64,000 nt of DNA from Larkinella humicola (GCF_008727875.1 NZ_VTWS01000001.1:1612001-1676000); one strand, 5' to 3'; counted from the stretch's first letter, positions 37,697 through 47,539 are shown. Made by a program: numbers and translations. The notes: generated by a model not told the origin, from the sequence alone.

Positions 37697-38905
37697 ATGA
37701 ATCTGGAATTGCTTCTTTCTTATATCCAAAATAAACTTACCGACGATCTGTTCCAACTGGGACTTTACCAGTGCCTCCTGTCGTTTCTGGTAGCTTGTTT
37801 TGTAGCCGTTGTATCCATACCCGTTGTCATCAAAATTTCGGAGTTGAAGTTTCTCATGGAGAAACCCGGCTCACGCAGCTCCCACAAAACGGCCACCCCG
37901 ACCTTCGGCGGGATTGCCATCTTTGCCGCCATTCTGATTAGTTATTTCCTCTGGCCGGCCATCGACCAGACCGATATTTACCGCACCAACCTGTCCATTG
38001 TCGGCATGTCGATTCTGTTTTTCATCGGCATCAAAGACGACATGGTGGGCATCGACCCCAACAAAAAGATTTTCTTCCAGGTGTTGCCGTCTTTGATTCT
38101 GATTTTCTTCGGAAAACTGCGGATCGACTATCTGTATGGTATTTTTGGTCTGTACCACATCAACGATGTGTTTTCGGTCATCATTACCTGCCTCATTTTC
38201 ATAACGATCATCAACGCCATCAACCTGATCGACGGCATCGACGGCCTGGCGGGGGCCATTTCTACCCTGGCAGCGTTGACATTCGGAAGCTGGTTTCTGC
38301 TCACCAATCACTTTGCGATGGCGTGTCTGGCGTTCACCTTGTCGGGCGCACTGGTCGGTTTTCTGCGGTTTAATTTTTCGCACACCAGCAAGATTTTCAT
38401 GGGGAATACCGGATCGCTCATTCTGGGCTTCCTGCTTTCGTTTTTTGCCGTCCGGTTTATCAACCTGAACAACTCGTTCCGGTTCGATCCGACCTCGTTT
38501 TTCAACGCGCCGATCATTGCCATCGTGGTGCTGATCGTTCCGATTTTCGACACCCTGCGGGTTTTTCTGGTGCGGATCATGGCCGGTCGTTCGCCTTTCT
38601 CGGCCGACCGCAACCACATGCACCACATCATGATCGACAACGGTCTGACGCACGCAGCGGCCACGGCGGTGCTTTGCACGATTTCGCTGGTGAATACGGT
38701 TCTGTTTTTCCTTTTTCACCGCGACATCACCAACACGGTTTCGCTGTTTATCCTGATCGGGATGTTTTTCCTCTACATGGCCACCGGCGTTTTTCTGAAG
38801 ATGCGGGCGCGCGTTCAGGCTATTGACAAGCAACGCCGGAAAGGCCTCTACGCCAGCCAATTGGTCAATGCCCTGTCTGGAAAAAACTTTTTGAGATACC
38901 TGTAA
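37697..38905 (+). CDS. WecA/MraY-family undecaprenyl-phosphate sugar-1-phosphate transferase
   Basis: 402 residues with about eleven membrane segments. It likely starts glycan synthesis by moving a HexNAc-1-phosphate from UDP to undecaprenyl phosphate. Diagnostic blocks: RSSHKTATPTFGGIAIF, the INLIDGIDGLAGAIS metal site, IFMGNTGSLILGF and the RNHMHHIMIDNGLTH loop typical of WecA rather than MraY. A 138-nt AT-rich gap precedes it, with TTTTG and TAACATTT boxes too irregular to call. It closes the polysaccharide locus. Confidence 0.93.
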   Translation: MNLELLLSYIQNKLTDDLFQLGLYQCLLSFLVACFVAVVSIPVVIKISELKFLMEKPGSRSSHKTATPTFGGIAIFAAILISYFLWPAIDQTDIYRTNLSIVGMSILFFIGIKDDMVGIDPNKKIFFQVLPSLILIFFGKLRIDYLYGIFGLYHINDVFSVIITCLIFITIINAINLIDGIDGLAGAISTLAALTFGSWFLLTNHFAMACLAFTLSGALVGFLRFNFSHTSKIFMGNTGSLILGFLLSFFAVRFINLNNSFRFDPTSFFNAPIIAIVVLIVPIFDTLRVFLVRIMAGRSPFSADRNHMHHIMIDNGLTHAAATAVLCTISLVNTVLFFLFHRDITNTVSLFILIGMFFLYMATGVFLKMRARVQAIDKQRRKGLYASQLVNALSGKNFLRYL

Positions 38906-38983
38906 GCAACGGCTCCGACGCCGGTCTTCGCCAACAAACGGGGTTCTCGTTTGTTATACGTCCATACTTAAAATGGACGAACC

Positions 38984-39292
38984 ATGGAAAATCAGACCAA
39001 AGGAGACTCGGCCGCCGATTCCCCTAAACCCGGCAATTACCGTCAGTCGCAATCAATGGAAAATGAGGATGGCCTGCCGCCCCTCACTGAAGCGGATACG
39101 GCTCCGATGTATACCGATCTGGGTCTAGGCTCCGAAGATACGTACAACAAAGGCGACGACGAAGCCACGGATACGCTGCTGTATACCGACACCCACACTG
39201 CCATCAACACCGCCGAAAACCGCTCCAACTCGCTGGCCTACGAAGGCGACATCGACGATTTGACGATGGAGATTGAGCCGGATGATCAATAA
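38984..39292 (+). CDS. Hypothetical acidic hydrophilic protein
   Basis: 102 residues, strongly acidic (many Asp/Glu, repeated Asp-Thr/Tyr-Thr-Asp groups such as LGLGSEDTYNKGDDEATDT). There is no signal peptide, membrane segment or recognised domain; it is probably disordered. It follows the WecA-like gene by 78 nt on the same strand and is closed by the hairpin H9 between convergent genes. No function can be proposed. Confidence 0.65.
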   Translation: MENQTKGDSAADSPKPGNYRQSQSMENEDGLPPLTEADTAPMYTDLGLGSEDTYNKGDDEATDTLLYTDTHTAINTAENRSNSLAYEGDIDDLTMEIEPDDQ

Positions 39293-39295
39293 TTT

Positions 39296-39375
39296 ATAGT
39301 TTAGAGTTTGTGGTTTATACTGGCTGGCGCACAAAATCGCGTATTTGTCACTATAAATCACAAACTCTAAACTAT
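39296..39375. repeat. 24-bp inverted repeat between convergent genes (H9)
   Basis: 39296-39319 pairs with 39352-39375 with one G-T wobble; the 5' arm has no C. The loop includes GGCTGGCGCA, similar to the GGCTGACGC of H5/H8. It lies between the ends of two convergent genes and may serve as a bidirectional terminator. Confidence 0.9.
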
Positions 39376-39382
39376 GAACCAA

Positions 39383-40039
39383 TTACGAATTCGTCTTCCC
39401 TTCACTCTTCAACTTTCCCTTCATGGCTTTCCGAAGCTTTTCTACTTTGGGCAGTGACACGCTTTGAATATAGGGCTGATTGGGGTGCAGTCTGCAATAG
39501 TTCTGGTGATAGTTCTCCGCCGGATAAAACTCCTTCAACGGCAAGACTTCCGTTACTACCGGGTTTTTGTAGTGTTTGGAGCCATTGGTACGCTGAATAG
39601 CGGCTTCAATGGCCTGTTTCTCGGCAGGAGTGCGGTAAAAGGCTACTGAACGGTAATCGCGACCGACATCCGGTCCCTGGCGATTGAGGGTCGTGGGATC
39701 ATGACCGGCGAAAAAAGCCTCTAACAGATCGTTGTAGCTGATTACATTCGGATCATAGTAGACCTGAACCGATTCGGCATGACCGGTTTCGTCGGTTCCT
39801 ACCTGCTCATACGTTGGATTTTTCACGAAGCCCCCGGCGTAACCCGAAATCACTTCCCGAACGCCTTTCAGTTGGTCAAAGCCTTCTTCCTGCGCCCAGA
39901 AACAGCCGCCGGCAAAGGTCGCTACCGCTTCACCGGGTTTCAGAACCGGTAGTTTAGCCGGGTTGGTATCCTGCGTTTTTGCAGGCGTACATCCCACCAG
40001 GAACAACAGACTCAACGCAACAATTTTGATGGATTTCAT
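39383..40039 (-). CDS. msrA: Peptide-methionine (S)-S-oxide reductase MsrA, lipoprotein form
   Basis: 218 residues. A lipoprotein signal with LFLVGC places the lipidated Cys at residue 17. The catalytic block is ATFAGGCFWAQEEGFDQLKG; YAGGFVKNPTYEQVGTDETG and GHAESVQVYYDP are MsrA-typical. NYCRLHP near the C-terminus carries a possible resolving cysteine. Being lipidated, it would repair oxidised methionines in periplasmic or outer-membrane proteins and need an extracytoplasmic reductant. It stands 85 nt downstream of the YceI gene. Confidence 0.94.
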   Translation of the reverse strand: MKSIKIVALSLLFLVGCTPAKTQDTNPAKLPVLKPGEAVATFAGGCFWAQEEGFDQLKGVREVISGYAGGFVKNPTYEQVGTDETGHAESVQVYYDPNVISYNDLLEAFFAGHDPTTLNRQGPDVGRDYRSVAFYRTPAEKQAIEAAIQRTNGSKHYKNPVVTEVLPLKEFYPAENYHQNYCRLHPNQPYIQSVSLPKVEKLRKAMKGKLKSEGKTNS

Positions 40040-40124
40040 AACAAAGATTGGTTTATAACTTTCTGAACAAATTCCAGCGAAACGCCGTTCAGGCCAGCCG
40101 GACGGCAGAGACCAGACAACTACC

Positions 40125-40685
40125 TTATCGTTTCGTCACCGGAGTTGTGACTTGCTGCGTCTGCACCACCACCTGAACGGTTACTTCATTTCCCATCAGC
40201 AGACCGGATTTTCCGACCTTGTAATCCAGCCGGTTGAGCGTAAACTGACCCGAGAATGTAGCTGTCATGCCTTTCTGGACAATGGTGAGCGGAATCGTTA
40301 CGGCGCGGGTAGTGTTTTTAATCGTCAGTTCAAACGTGCCGGTGTAGGCGTCATTTTCCTGCCTCTCAATGCGGGTAGAGCGCAAACTGATCCGGGGGTA
40401 GGTCGCTGCGTCGAAATACTCCTTTTTTTTCAGGTGATTGTTCCGCAGACCAATACCGGTTTCGAGGGTCCCGGTTTCCACACTCGCTGAAAGCTGCGTT
40501 TTTCCGGGCATGGCCGGATCAAAAATCAGGTCTCCCGAAAAACCGCCGAAGGTTCCGGTGACGGTTAGACCCGCGTTTCGGATGCTGAACGTCACCGTTG
40601 CTTTGGTGGGTTTCCAGTTGATTTGTGCAACCGCGCACAGGTCGATCAGCAGGACCGTAATCAGGGTTAGAAAGGCGTTTTTCAT
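40125..40685 (-). CDS. YceI family periplasmic lipid-binding protein
   Basis: 186 residues with a signal peptide (about 1-20, ending AVAQ). The core is the YceI beta-barrel: KATVTFSIRNAGLTVTGTFG, SASVETGTLETGIGLRNNHL, then KKEYFDAATYPRISLRSTRI. Family members bind polyisoprenoids or amphiphiles in the periplasm. The start lies 1 nt from the stop of the upstream barrel-like gene, so they are surely one operon with the DoxX-DM13 gene. Confidence 0.92.
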   Translation of the reverse strand: MKNAFLTLITVLLIDLCAVAQINWKPTKATVTFSIRNAGLTVTGTFGGFSGDLIFDPAMPGKTQLSASVETGTLETGIGLRNNHLKKKEYFDAATYPRISLRSTRIERQENDAYTGTFELTIKNTTRAVTIPLTIVQKGMTATFSGQFTLNRLDYKVGKSGLLMGNEVTVQVVVQTQQVTTPVTKR

Positions 40686-40686
40686 C

Positions 40687-41409
40687 TTAAAAATGGTAGG
40701 CTAACGCCAACATCGGCATGGCATTTTTACTGCGAAACCGGTCGTTCTCGAAGGTCAGTTTGCGGTCGGTGGTATACTCTACGAACTGGAAACCAATACC
40801 ACCCCGCAAACTCACTTTCGGCGTAAACCGATACCGCACATACGCTTCCGAGTTCAGACTGCCCCGGTCGCTGTCGCTGATCAGCAGGATGTTAAACCGG
40901 GTTGGGCTGGCGGGTTGCACCGTTCCACTCAGCGACGACCGCGCCGGGTCATTGGCGTAGAAAACCCCACTTTGCGACCCACCCAGCGTCACCCCAATGG
41001 CGTCGATGTTGATGCCGACCTCAAACCGCTGCGTCAGGGCGAACTCGATGTGAATGCTGGCGTTGAGCGAGGTAGTACGGGTGCGGTTTAGCTGGAGCGT
41101 GTCCAGGTTGGTGAGAATGTTCTCGGTAAACAGTGCGACGATGCTTTCGGTGCCGGACGTTAGCCGGGCCGGGGCCGTGATGTAGTCGAGTCTGCTGCCG
41201 AAAGCCGAGGTGAGCCGCAATCCGTAGCCCAGCCGAAATCGGTTCGAACGCCCGATGCCGTGCAATTGGCTGATCGTCAGTGCCGCCGTACCGAAATCAG
41301 GTTTGGCCGCAACACTCAGATCAATCGTTCGGGTCAGCGGTTTGTGGGGTGACTGTGCCAGGACGACCACGGGCAATGACAGGAGAAAAAAGACAAGGAA
41401 TCGTTTCAT
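40687..41409 (-). CDS. Secreted beta-barrel-like hypothetical protein
   Basis: 240 residues from the ATG at 41409, which yields a clean signal peptide (KRFLVFFLLSLPVVVLAQ). A longer frame reaches 41460 but overlaps the upstream gene. The mature part alternates polar and hydrophobic residues and ends with a terminal aromatic (MLALAYHF), as in small outer-membrane barrels. I do not recognise a specific family. It lies between a DoxX-DM13 fusion and YceI. Confidence 0.7.
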   Translation of the reverse strand: MKRFLVFFLLSLPVVVLAQSPHKPLTRTIDLSVAAKPDFGTAALTISQLHGIGRSNRFRLGYGLRLTSAFGSRLDYITAPARLTSGTESIVALFTENILTNLDTLQLNRTRTTSLNASIHIEFALTQRFEVGINIDAIGVTLGGSQSGVFYANDPARSSLSGTVQPASPTRFNILLISDSDRGSLNSEAYVRYRFTPKVSLRGGIGFQFVEYTTDRKLTFENDRFRSKNAMPMLALAYHF

Positions 41410-41428
41410 AACGGTTCGGGTTAAAAGG

Positions 41429-42268
41429 CTATTGTAGTTTGGCGTGGCCGTATAAAACACTGTAGGCCTTGCACCAGATCAGGATGGTCCGCTGGCGGGA
41501 CGGATTGAAGGATGCCGGAGCTTCCAGAAAAAAGGAACCGGTATTGGTTAATTTCTGTACTTCGATGAAATTGGTCAGGCTGGTATCTTCCGCGAGGTAA
41601 ATCCGCAGATCCGGCCCGCCATCCGTACTGAAATTCTCAAACAGAATCGTTCGTTTCCCGGCTTTCTCATACACTTTCACCGTTCCTTTCACCGTATGGA
41701 CATTGTTCATAAACATGCCTTCCACGAGCAGTTGCTGCCCTGTTGCGTCGAATAGTTTGGTGTTATCGGTTGTGCTGACCGGCTTGTCAACCGTCCCGAC
41801 CGGCGTCAGTTCCGGGTCTTTGGCACAGCCCGACAGTCCACCCAAAATCACCAGCCAAACCACAAACTGCCGCCAGCGCCCCGGATACCGGATGGTGGCT
41901 ACCACCTGTCGGTAGCTGACGGCCAAAACGTACAGACAGGTGACCAATACCGCCAGGGCATAGGCAAACAGCAACCCGCCATCGCCCTGAATTTCAATGC
42001 CTAAAACCGTCAAATGGGCACCAATAGCTCCAATCATGATGCCGACGCCCAGCAACGCCCCCATCCAACTGGTTCGGGGAATCAGCAGCAAAACCGACGC
42101 GAGGAGTTCGGCCCCCCCGCTGGCAATCCGCCCGCCGGGCTCCATGTTCAGGGTTGAGAAGATATAAACACTTTCGGGAGCGGCTGTAAATTTGAAAAAC
42201 AGCGTCTGGAGCATGATACCAGCGGCCACAAGCCGGGCCAGCCAGAGTACAAGGGATGAGAGTTTCAT
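41429..42268 (-). CDS. DoxX-like membrane domain fused to a DM13 domain with an internal lipobox
   Basis: 279 residues. Residues 1-115 are a four-helix DoxX-like domain. A fourth/fifth hydrophobic stretch (about 131-149, VVWLVILGGLSGC) ends in a lipobox-like LSGC followed by AKDPEL, the look of a lipoprotein start inside the chain. Residues about 170-279 are a DM13 domain (VEGMFMNNVHTVKGTVKVYE, NFSTDGGPDLRIYLAED, IWCKAYSVLYGHAKL), a periplasmic redox-associated fold. These two parts are usually separate genes, so this is a fusion, or two genes with the second starting at an internal GTG. It heads the barrel-YceI operon. Confidence 0.82.
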   Translation of the reverse strand: MKLSSLVLWLARLVAAGIMLQTLFFKFTAAPESVYIFSTLNMEPGGRIASGGAELLASVLLLIPRTSWMGALLGVGIMIGAIGAHLTVLGIEIQGDGGLLFAYALAVLVTCLYVLAVSYRQVVATIRYPGRWRQFVVWLVILGGLSGCAKDPELTPVGTVDKPVSTTDNTKLFDATGQQLLVEGMFMNNVHTVKGTVKVYEKAGKRTILFENFSTDGGPDLRIYLAEDTSLTNFIEVQKLTNTGSFFLEAPASFNPSRQRTILIWCKAYSVLYGHAKLQ

Positions 42269-42317
42269 AGCGAATGAGAGATGGAGTGAATGAGATAAAA
42301 TGGATTGTAGCCGACGG

Positions 42318-42854
42318 TTAACTCACCAGGTTTTTTTCCGATTGAGCGGTAGACGGTCTTTTTTGGTGAGCCACCGTAGCGTGAGCCACTCCGAAATGAG
42401 CCGGTATCTGAACGTGCGGAAAAACCGCTTCCAGGCCAATGCGAATGATGGCACTGTGGTGAATCGCGTGTTCGATGTTGTAGAGCAATTCGCGGTAAAA
42501 AGTCGTCAGAATGGCCACATCGGGGATCGCGTCCGGCGAATACGACGCTTCCAGGTCCAGCAGGCGGTCTTCCGTACAACAGGCCAATTGGGCAATCATC
42601 TGCTGAATGGCAACCACGGCTTCTGCCGGGCTATTTTCCAGTGACTCTTGCCGAACCCGGCGGTCGTAATTAAGGTAACCGGTGTGGTAGGCCGTCAGCG
42701 AAAGTGCATAAAATTCGATGATGTGCCGCAGGTGTTTCCCCACCGAACTCCCCATCAGCAAATTGAGTGGACGCGTGTATTCGTGGGGTTCAAGTTGGGC
42801 GATCACCGCCGTGAGCTGGCTCAACAGACGGGCCGAAGTGTCCTGTAATTTCAT
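42318..42854 (-). CDS. DinB superfamily protein
   Basis: 178 residues, all-helical. The metal-binding histidines of the DinB/YfiT four-helix bundle are visible in SVGKHLRHIIEF and in NIEHAIHHSAIIRIGL. These enzymes include thiol-dependent transferases and many uncharacterised members; substrate unknown. It begins 25 nt downstream of the secreted YHS gene on the same strand and is followed by a short G/A/T-word stretch (42272-42304). Confidence 0.87.
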   Translation of the reverse strand: MKLQDTSARLLSQLTAVIAQLEPHEYTRPLNLLMGSSVGKHLRHIIEFYALSLTAYHTGYLNYDRRVRQESLENSPAEAVVAIQQMIAQLACCTEDRLLDLEASYSPDAIPDVAILTTFYRELLYNIEHAIHHSAIIRIGLEAVFPHVQIPAHFGVAHATVAHQKRPSTAQSEKNLVS

Positions 42855-42879
42855 GAAAGGTCAGGCGTGGAAAAGTCGG

Positions 42880-43389
42880 TTAGTTGCTTAGTAGTTTTTG
42901 CCAGTTCTGATCCGCTTTTCTTTGCAGATTTGGCTCGTCTTTTTGCCACTTGGGCAGTGTATTGTTGAAAAAAGTGTGGTAGAACAGGTACAGCCGACCG
43001 TCGCGCACCTCGAACGTTTCCGGATCGATCTCCACTTTTTCGCCCGAATCGCCCATAGCGTAGGCACACCAGCCGCCGTAGGCCGGAGCATACGATTCGG
43101 GGGCTTTCAGGAACCGGTCCCGGTTGGCAACCGACGCAAACCGATACGTGGCTCCCTGATACTGGGTAGAAATCGTTTTCTGGCCTTTTGTGGCTTTTTT
43201 TGCCGTGAAATAGGCTACCGGGTCGTAGCCCTGAATGGCCAGCCCTTCGTCTACGTTGGCGTGTTTGGCAAGCATGGCCTCCCGCTGGGCCTGTGCCGCC
43301 GAAAACGTCAGGAGCCAAAGCAGACTGCCAATGAGAAGATGGGCAAACGGGGTCCGCGCCCGGATTAGGTGGGTGTTCATGTTTTTCAA
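42880..43389 (-). CDS. Secreted YHS-domain protein
   Basis: 169 residues with a signal peptide ending about residue 35 (LLWLLTFSAAQAQ). The YHS core is LAIQGYDPVAYFTAKKATKG, then TYRFASVANRDRFLKAPESY, and APAYGGWCAYAMG with the single conserved Cys. YHS domains are thought to bind metals; the secreted form is common in Bacteroidota. A paralogue is at 51688. An internal ATG (43380) is an alternative start. It opens a minus-strand group of envelope genes. Confidence 0.88.
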   Translation of the reverse strand: MKNMNTHLIRARTPFAHLLIGSLLWLLTFSAAQAQREAMLAKHANVDEGLAIQGYDPVAYFTAKKATKGQKTISTQYQGATYRFASVANRDRFLKAPESYAPAYGGWCAYAMGDSGEKVEIDPETFEVRDGRLYLFYHTFFNNTLPKWQKDEPNLQRKADQNWQKLLSN

Positions 43390-43677
43390 GATTCGTCATC
43401 AATCAGGTGAACTCCCTATCCAGTAGCCAAATAACATGCCCTACGGTGCCAGATCCCTGAAAACACCGCCAGCAGTCCGGAAAGCGGTTTTTTAGAACGT
43501 TGTCCTGAGTTCCCGGACGAACTGCCGGTTTTGATATGTCGGGAGAGTCACGCTATTTCGGGAATATGAACCGGAATTACGGCACCGGCATCAGCCTGCT
43601 TTAACCCGATGCAATGAGTAGAAGCGTATTTACGGCCGCAAAGGGCAACGGAATGAATTTTGCGGTTAACTTGGTCA

Positions 43678-46600
43678 ATGAAATCGTTTGTAATTCTGCT
43701 GATCATCATCCTGGATGTCCTGACCGGGGCTGCGTATAGCCAGCCCGCGGGGGTGCCGTTTATCCAGCATTACGCCCCCAAAGTCTACCAGGCTCACCCC
43801 GAAAACCGGGCCATTGCGCAGGATAACCGGGGCGTTTTGTACTTCGGCAACCAACACGGTCTGCTGGAATTCGATGCCAGTACCTGGACACGATTACCCG
43901 TCACCGGCACCAACGCCCGCGCCGTAGCAACCGACACCGCCGGCACGGTTTACATCGGAACCGACACGAACTTTGGCTACCTCAAAACCGACCAAAGGGG
44001 CGTAAACCGCTACGTTTCCCTCAGCGATCAGTTGCCCCCGGCCGAACGCACGCTGCCCAAAGTAGCCCGGGTGTTCTGTACAGATATGGGCGTTTATTTT
44101 AGCACATCTCAAAAAATATACCGCTACCTGCCCGGTCAACCTATGACCATCTGGCCCATCCCGGCCGGCATCCGGCACGTTAGTGTATTGAACAATACGG
44201 TATTTTTGCAAACCCGGAACGGCGGTTTTTTCCGCCTGAACACCGCCCGATCCGGATCTGGTGCCCTGGAGGTGCCCCCCGGAACCGAGCGGCTGACCAC
44301 CCAAACCATCGAGTCGGTTTTGCCGTTTCCCGGCGATCATCAGTTGCTGGTAGTTACATGCCAGGGTGGGCTTTTTCGCTATGACCCATTGAAAGCCAGC
44401 GTTTCACCGTTTCCGACGCAGGCTGATGACTGGCTGCACCAGGCTCGTGTCAGCCGGGCCATTTACATTCCCAATCCCGAAGCGGGCACGCACCAGTACA
44501 TCATTGGAACCGCCCGGGGCGGGGTCCGGATTCTGAACCACCAGGGACAGGAACTGCAACGGATCGATGAAAGCAACGGGCTGCGTCGGAATGCGGTTCT
44601 GAGTTTGTTTCAGGATCGTGAAAAGTCGCTCTGGATTGGCACCGGCAGTGGCCTCGACCGCGTGGAAACCAACCTGCCTGTCAGCCGTTTCGAAAGCAGC
44701 CTGAACGTCCGTTCCACGGTTTGGGCCATTCGTAGGCACGCGGGCGTACTCTACATCGGAACCGGTTTGGGCGTATTTTACTGGAACAACCCGACCCACC
44801 GTTTTGAAATGGTATCTGGTACCGACGCATCCACTACAACTTTACTAACCGATGGAACGGATTTACTGGCAGGTGCGGCAGGCTACATCTGGCGAATTCG
44901 GCAGAACCGGATTGTAGAAACACTTCCGACTGAAAACCAGACGGTTCATGCCCTCCTCCGGCCCCGCCAGAAACCGAATCTGCTGCTGGCGGCTCTGGGC
45001 AATGGGCTCCGGCTCTACCGGCGTGAAGACAACCGCTGGCAGGAGACAGGCCGGGTACTGAACCTCCGGGATGAATGTGTTTCGCTCGCCGAAGCAGCCG
45101 ATGGAACCATCTGGGTTGGGACCCGGCACAACGGTTTCTTTCAACTCGATAAAGACCTGATCCAGACCCTCTTTCACTCGAATTTCGGGGTTCGTCCGGC
45201 AACCGGAAGCTACGTTTTCCCGACCTCCGACGGATTGCTGTTTGCCGCCGGTGGCCGTCTGTACCGTTTTGATGCCCGCACCAAACAGTTCGCAATCGAT
45301 CCGAAATTCAGTGCCCTTCTCGCCAAATCCTCCTCCGATGCCCCTTCCCTTGCCGAAGACCACCAGCGCAACCTGTGGTTTGCCACACCTTCAGTGGCCC
45401 TCCGCCGAAGCGCAGCCGGAACCTGGGAGTGTGACAGCCTGAGTCTGAAACCGATCAGTCGGGGTGGCTACGCCATCTATCCCGATCAGAACGGGCTGGT
45501 CTGGCTGGGCAATGACGAGGGACTGTTCCGGTACGACGGCGCCCAGATGACCATGCCCCCCGATTATCCGGCTTTGATCCGGGCCGTCCGGTTGCAGGCC
45601 AATGATTCCCTGCTGTATGCCGGGGGTAGCATTCCCGCCGGTCAGGGCCGGTTGACGTTGCCCTATCGGTTCCGGGCTTTGTCGTTCCAGTTTGCCGCCA
45701 CCAGTTTTGTGGGCGACAATGAAAATGAGTTTCAGTACAAACTCTCCGGAAATGCCCAGATGGCCGACGATACGGTTTGGTCGAAATGGGGTCGGGAAAC
45801 GCGCAAAGACTACACCAACCTGCCCCCCGGCCCGTATACCTTCCTGGTTCGCGCCCGCGACTCCTACGGTCAGTTGAGCCGGGAAAGCCGCTTTTCGTTT
45901 GAAATCACCCGCCCCTGGTTCCGCGAACCCTGGGCCTACGCGCTTTATATTCTCATCGGTTGTTTCCTGATAGCGGTCTTTGTCCAGTATTACACCCGCC
46001 GGTTGATGCGGGAAAAACTGAAACTCGAAGCCCTGGTGGACGACCGTACTGCGCAGGTGGTTCAGCAAAAAGAGGAGCTGGTGGCACAATCGGCACGTTT
46101 GCAGATGGCGAAAGAAACCGCCGAAGCGGCCAACCGGGCGAAAAGTGAATTTCTGGCCAACATGAGCCACGAACTCCGGACGCCCCTCAACGGCATTCTG
46201 GGTTTTACGCAACTGCTCCAGCGCGACACCAACCTGAGCAGCGGTCAGCAACGCGGTTTGGGCATTATTCGCACCAGTGGCGAACACCTGCTGACGCTGA
46301 TCAACGAGGTGCTGGATATTGCCAAAATTGAAGCCCGGCGGTTCGACTTTCAGCAATCGGCGGTAGCCCTGCCCGCGCTTCTGGCGAACGTGTCGGCGTT
46401 CTTCCGAATCCGGGCCGAAGAGAAAGGGCTGGCGTTTACCTACCGGGTAGAAACGCCCCTGCCGGCGGTGGTTTCCGGCGACGAAAAACGCCTGACACAA
46501 ATCCTGAACAATCTTCTGAGCAATGCCGTAAAATTTACGGAACAAGGTACCGTCGAGTTGGTTGCTGGCAGTCAGGAAATCCGCCCCGGCCAGTTCCGGG

Positions 46601-47535
46601 TGGTTTTCCGGGTCAGTGATTCGGGGATCGGCATTCCGGAAAACCGCCTGACCGAGATTTTCCAACCTTTCTACCAGGTGCGGGACGGAAAACAGTTCAT
46701 CGAAGGCACCGGACTCGGTTTAGCCATTTCGGATAAACTGGTCGAGTTGATGGGCGGCAAATTGAGTGTTGTCAGCACCCCCGGAAAAGGCAGTATGTTC
46801 ACCGTCAGCCTGCCGTTGTCGGCGGCCCAGCGTGGCCCTGCACCGGAAACTACTCACCCGGATCGACGCCGGATTCTGGGCTACGAGGGTCTGCAACGGC
46901 GGGTGCTGGTGGCCGACGACAACGCCGACAACCGGCTGGTGGTGGTGTCACTCCTCGAAACACTGGGTTTCGTCGTCCTCGAAGCCATCGACGGACGGGT
47001 CGCTATCGAGCTGGCGATCCGCCAGAAACCGGATCTGATTCTGATGGATCTGGTGATGCCCAACCTCAACGGTTTTGAAGCCCTGCAACAGCTCAGCGCC
47101 CGGAAGGAACTGGCGCACACCCGAATTATTGCGTTTTCCGCCAATGTTTTCGAACAGAACCAGCAGCGTTCGCTCAGCGAGGGCTTCGATGATTTTGTCG
47201 CCAAACCCGTCGATGTAGATAGTCTCCTGGTTAAAATCGGGGAGCAACTGGCTTTGCACTGGCGATACGCGGCTGATAATTCCGAAACAGGAAAGCCGGT
47301 AACCTCCCCGCCGACTGACACCGCTGAACTGGTCATTCCGGGCCATGACGACCTGAATGCCTTGCTGGACAAGGCCCGGCAGGGTGACATTCGAAGCATT
47401 CTGGATAAACTATCCGACCTTGAAGTACACGATTCCGCGTTCGGTCCGTTTGCCAATCGCTTACGCCACTGGGCCGCGGAGTTTGATACCCGACAAATCC
47501 GGGATTATTTAACCCAACTCCTCGCCAATCCCTAA
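43678..47535 (+). CDS. Hybrid two-component sensor histidine kinase with periplasmic beta-propeller
   Basis: 1285 residues from ATG 43678 (a TTG at 43660 would add six). Signal peptide, then a two-component-regulator propeller (about 25-660) made of repeats such as [14 protein letters not shown] and [14 protein letters not shown], then a Y_Y_Y domain, one membrane helix (about 758-780), a coiled coil, HisKA with H831 in [17 protein letters not shown], HATPase ([32 protein letters not shown]), a receiver with D1124 in [15 protein letters not shown], and a short C-terminal tail. Unlike classical HTCS proteins it lacks an AraC DNA-binding end; the NtrC-type gene 4 nt downstream is its probable output. 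Confidence 0.93.
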   Translation: MKSFVILLIIILDVLTGAAYSQPAGVPFIQHYAPKVYQAHPENRAIAQDNRGVLYFGNQHGLLEFDASTWTRLPVTGTNARAVATDTAGTVYIGTDTNFGYLKTDQRGVNRYVSLSDQLPPAERTLPKVARVFCTDMGVYFSTSQKIYRYLPGQPMTIWPIPAGIRHVSVLNNTVFLQTRNGGFFRLNTARSGSGALEVPPGTERLTTQTIESVLPFPGDHQLLVVTCQGGLFRYDPLKASVSPFPTQADDWLHQARVSRAIYIPNPEAGTHQYIIGTARGGVRILNHQGQELQRIDESNGLRRNAVLSLFQDREKSLWIGTGSGLDRVETNLPVSRFESSLNVRSTVWAIRRHAGVLYIGTGLGVFYWNNPTHRFEMVSGTDASTTTLLTDGTDLLAGAAGYIWRIRQNRIVETLPTENQTVHALLRPRQKPNLLLAALGNGLRLYRREDNRWQETGRVLNLRDECVSLAEAADGTIWVGTRHNGFFQLDKDLIQTLFHSNFGVRPATGSYVFPTSDGLLFAAGGRLYRFDARTKQFAIDPKFSALLAKSSSDAPSLAEDHQRNLWFATPSVALRRSAAGTWECDSLSLKPISRGGYAIYPDQNGLVWLGNDEGLFRYDGAQMTMPPDYPALIRAVRLQANDSLLYAGGSIPAGQGRLTLPYRFRALSFQFAATSFVGDNENEFQYKLSGNAQMADDTVWSKWGRETRKDYTNLPPGPYTFLVRARDSYGQLSRESRFSFEITRPWFREPWAYALYILIGCFLIAVFVQYYTRRLMREKLKLEALVDDRTAQVVQQKEELVAQSARLQMAKETAEAANRAKSEFLANMSHELRTPLNGILGFTQLLQRDTNLSSGQQRGLGIIRTSGEHLLTLINEVLDIAKIEARRFDFQQSAVALPALLANVSAFFRIRAEEKGLAFTYRVETPLPAVVSGDEKRLTQILNNLLSNAVKFTEQGTVELVAGSQEIRPGQFRVVFRVSDSGIGIPENRLTEIFQPFYQVRDGKQFIEGTGLGLAISDKLVELMGGKLSVVSTPGKGSMFTVSLPLSAAQRGPAPETTHPDRRRILGYEGLQRRVLVADDNADNRLVVVSLLETLGFVVLEAIDGRVAIELAIRQKPDLILMDLVMPNLNGFEALQQLSARKELAHTRIIAFSANVFEQNQQRSLSEGFDDFVAKPVDVDSLLVKIGEQLALHWRYAADNSETGKPVTSPPTDTAELVIPGHDDLNALLDKARQGDIRSILDKLSDLEVHDSAFGPFANRLRHWAAEFDTRQIRDYLTQLLANP

Positions 47536-47539
47536 TCTT

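Noticed and set aside
45391-46665. 424-residue open frame on the minus strand
   Set aside because: It lies antisense inside the histidine kinase gene, whose domains are clear; the antisense protein shows no motif and arises from codon bias.
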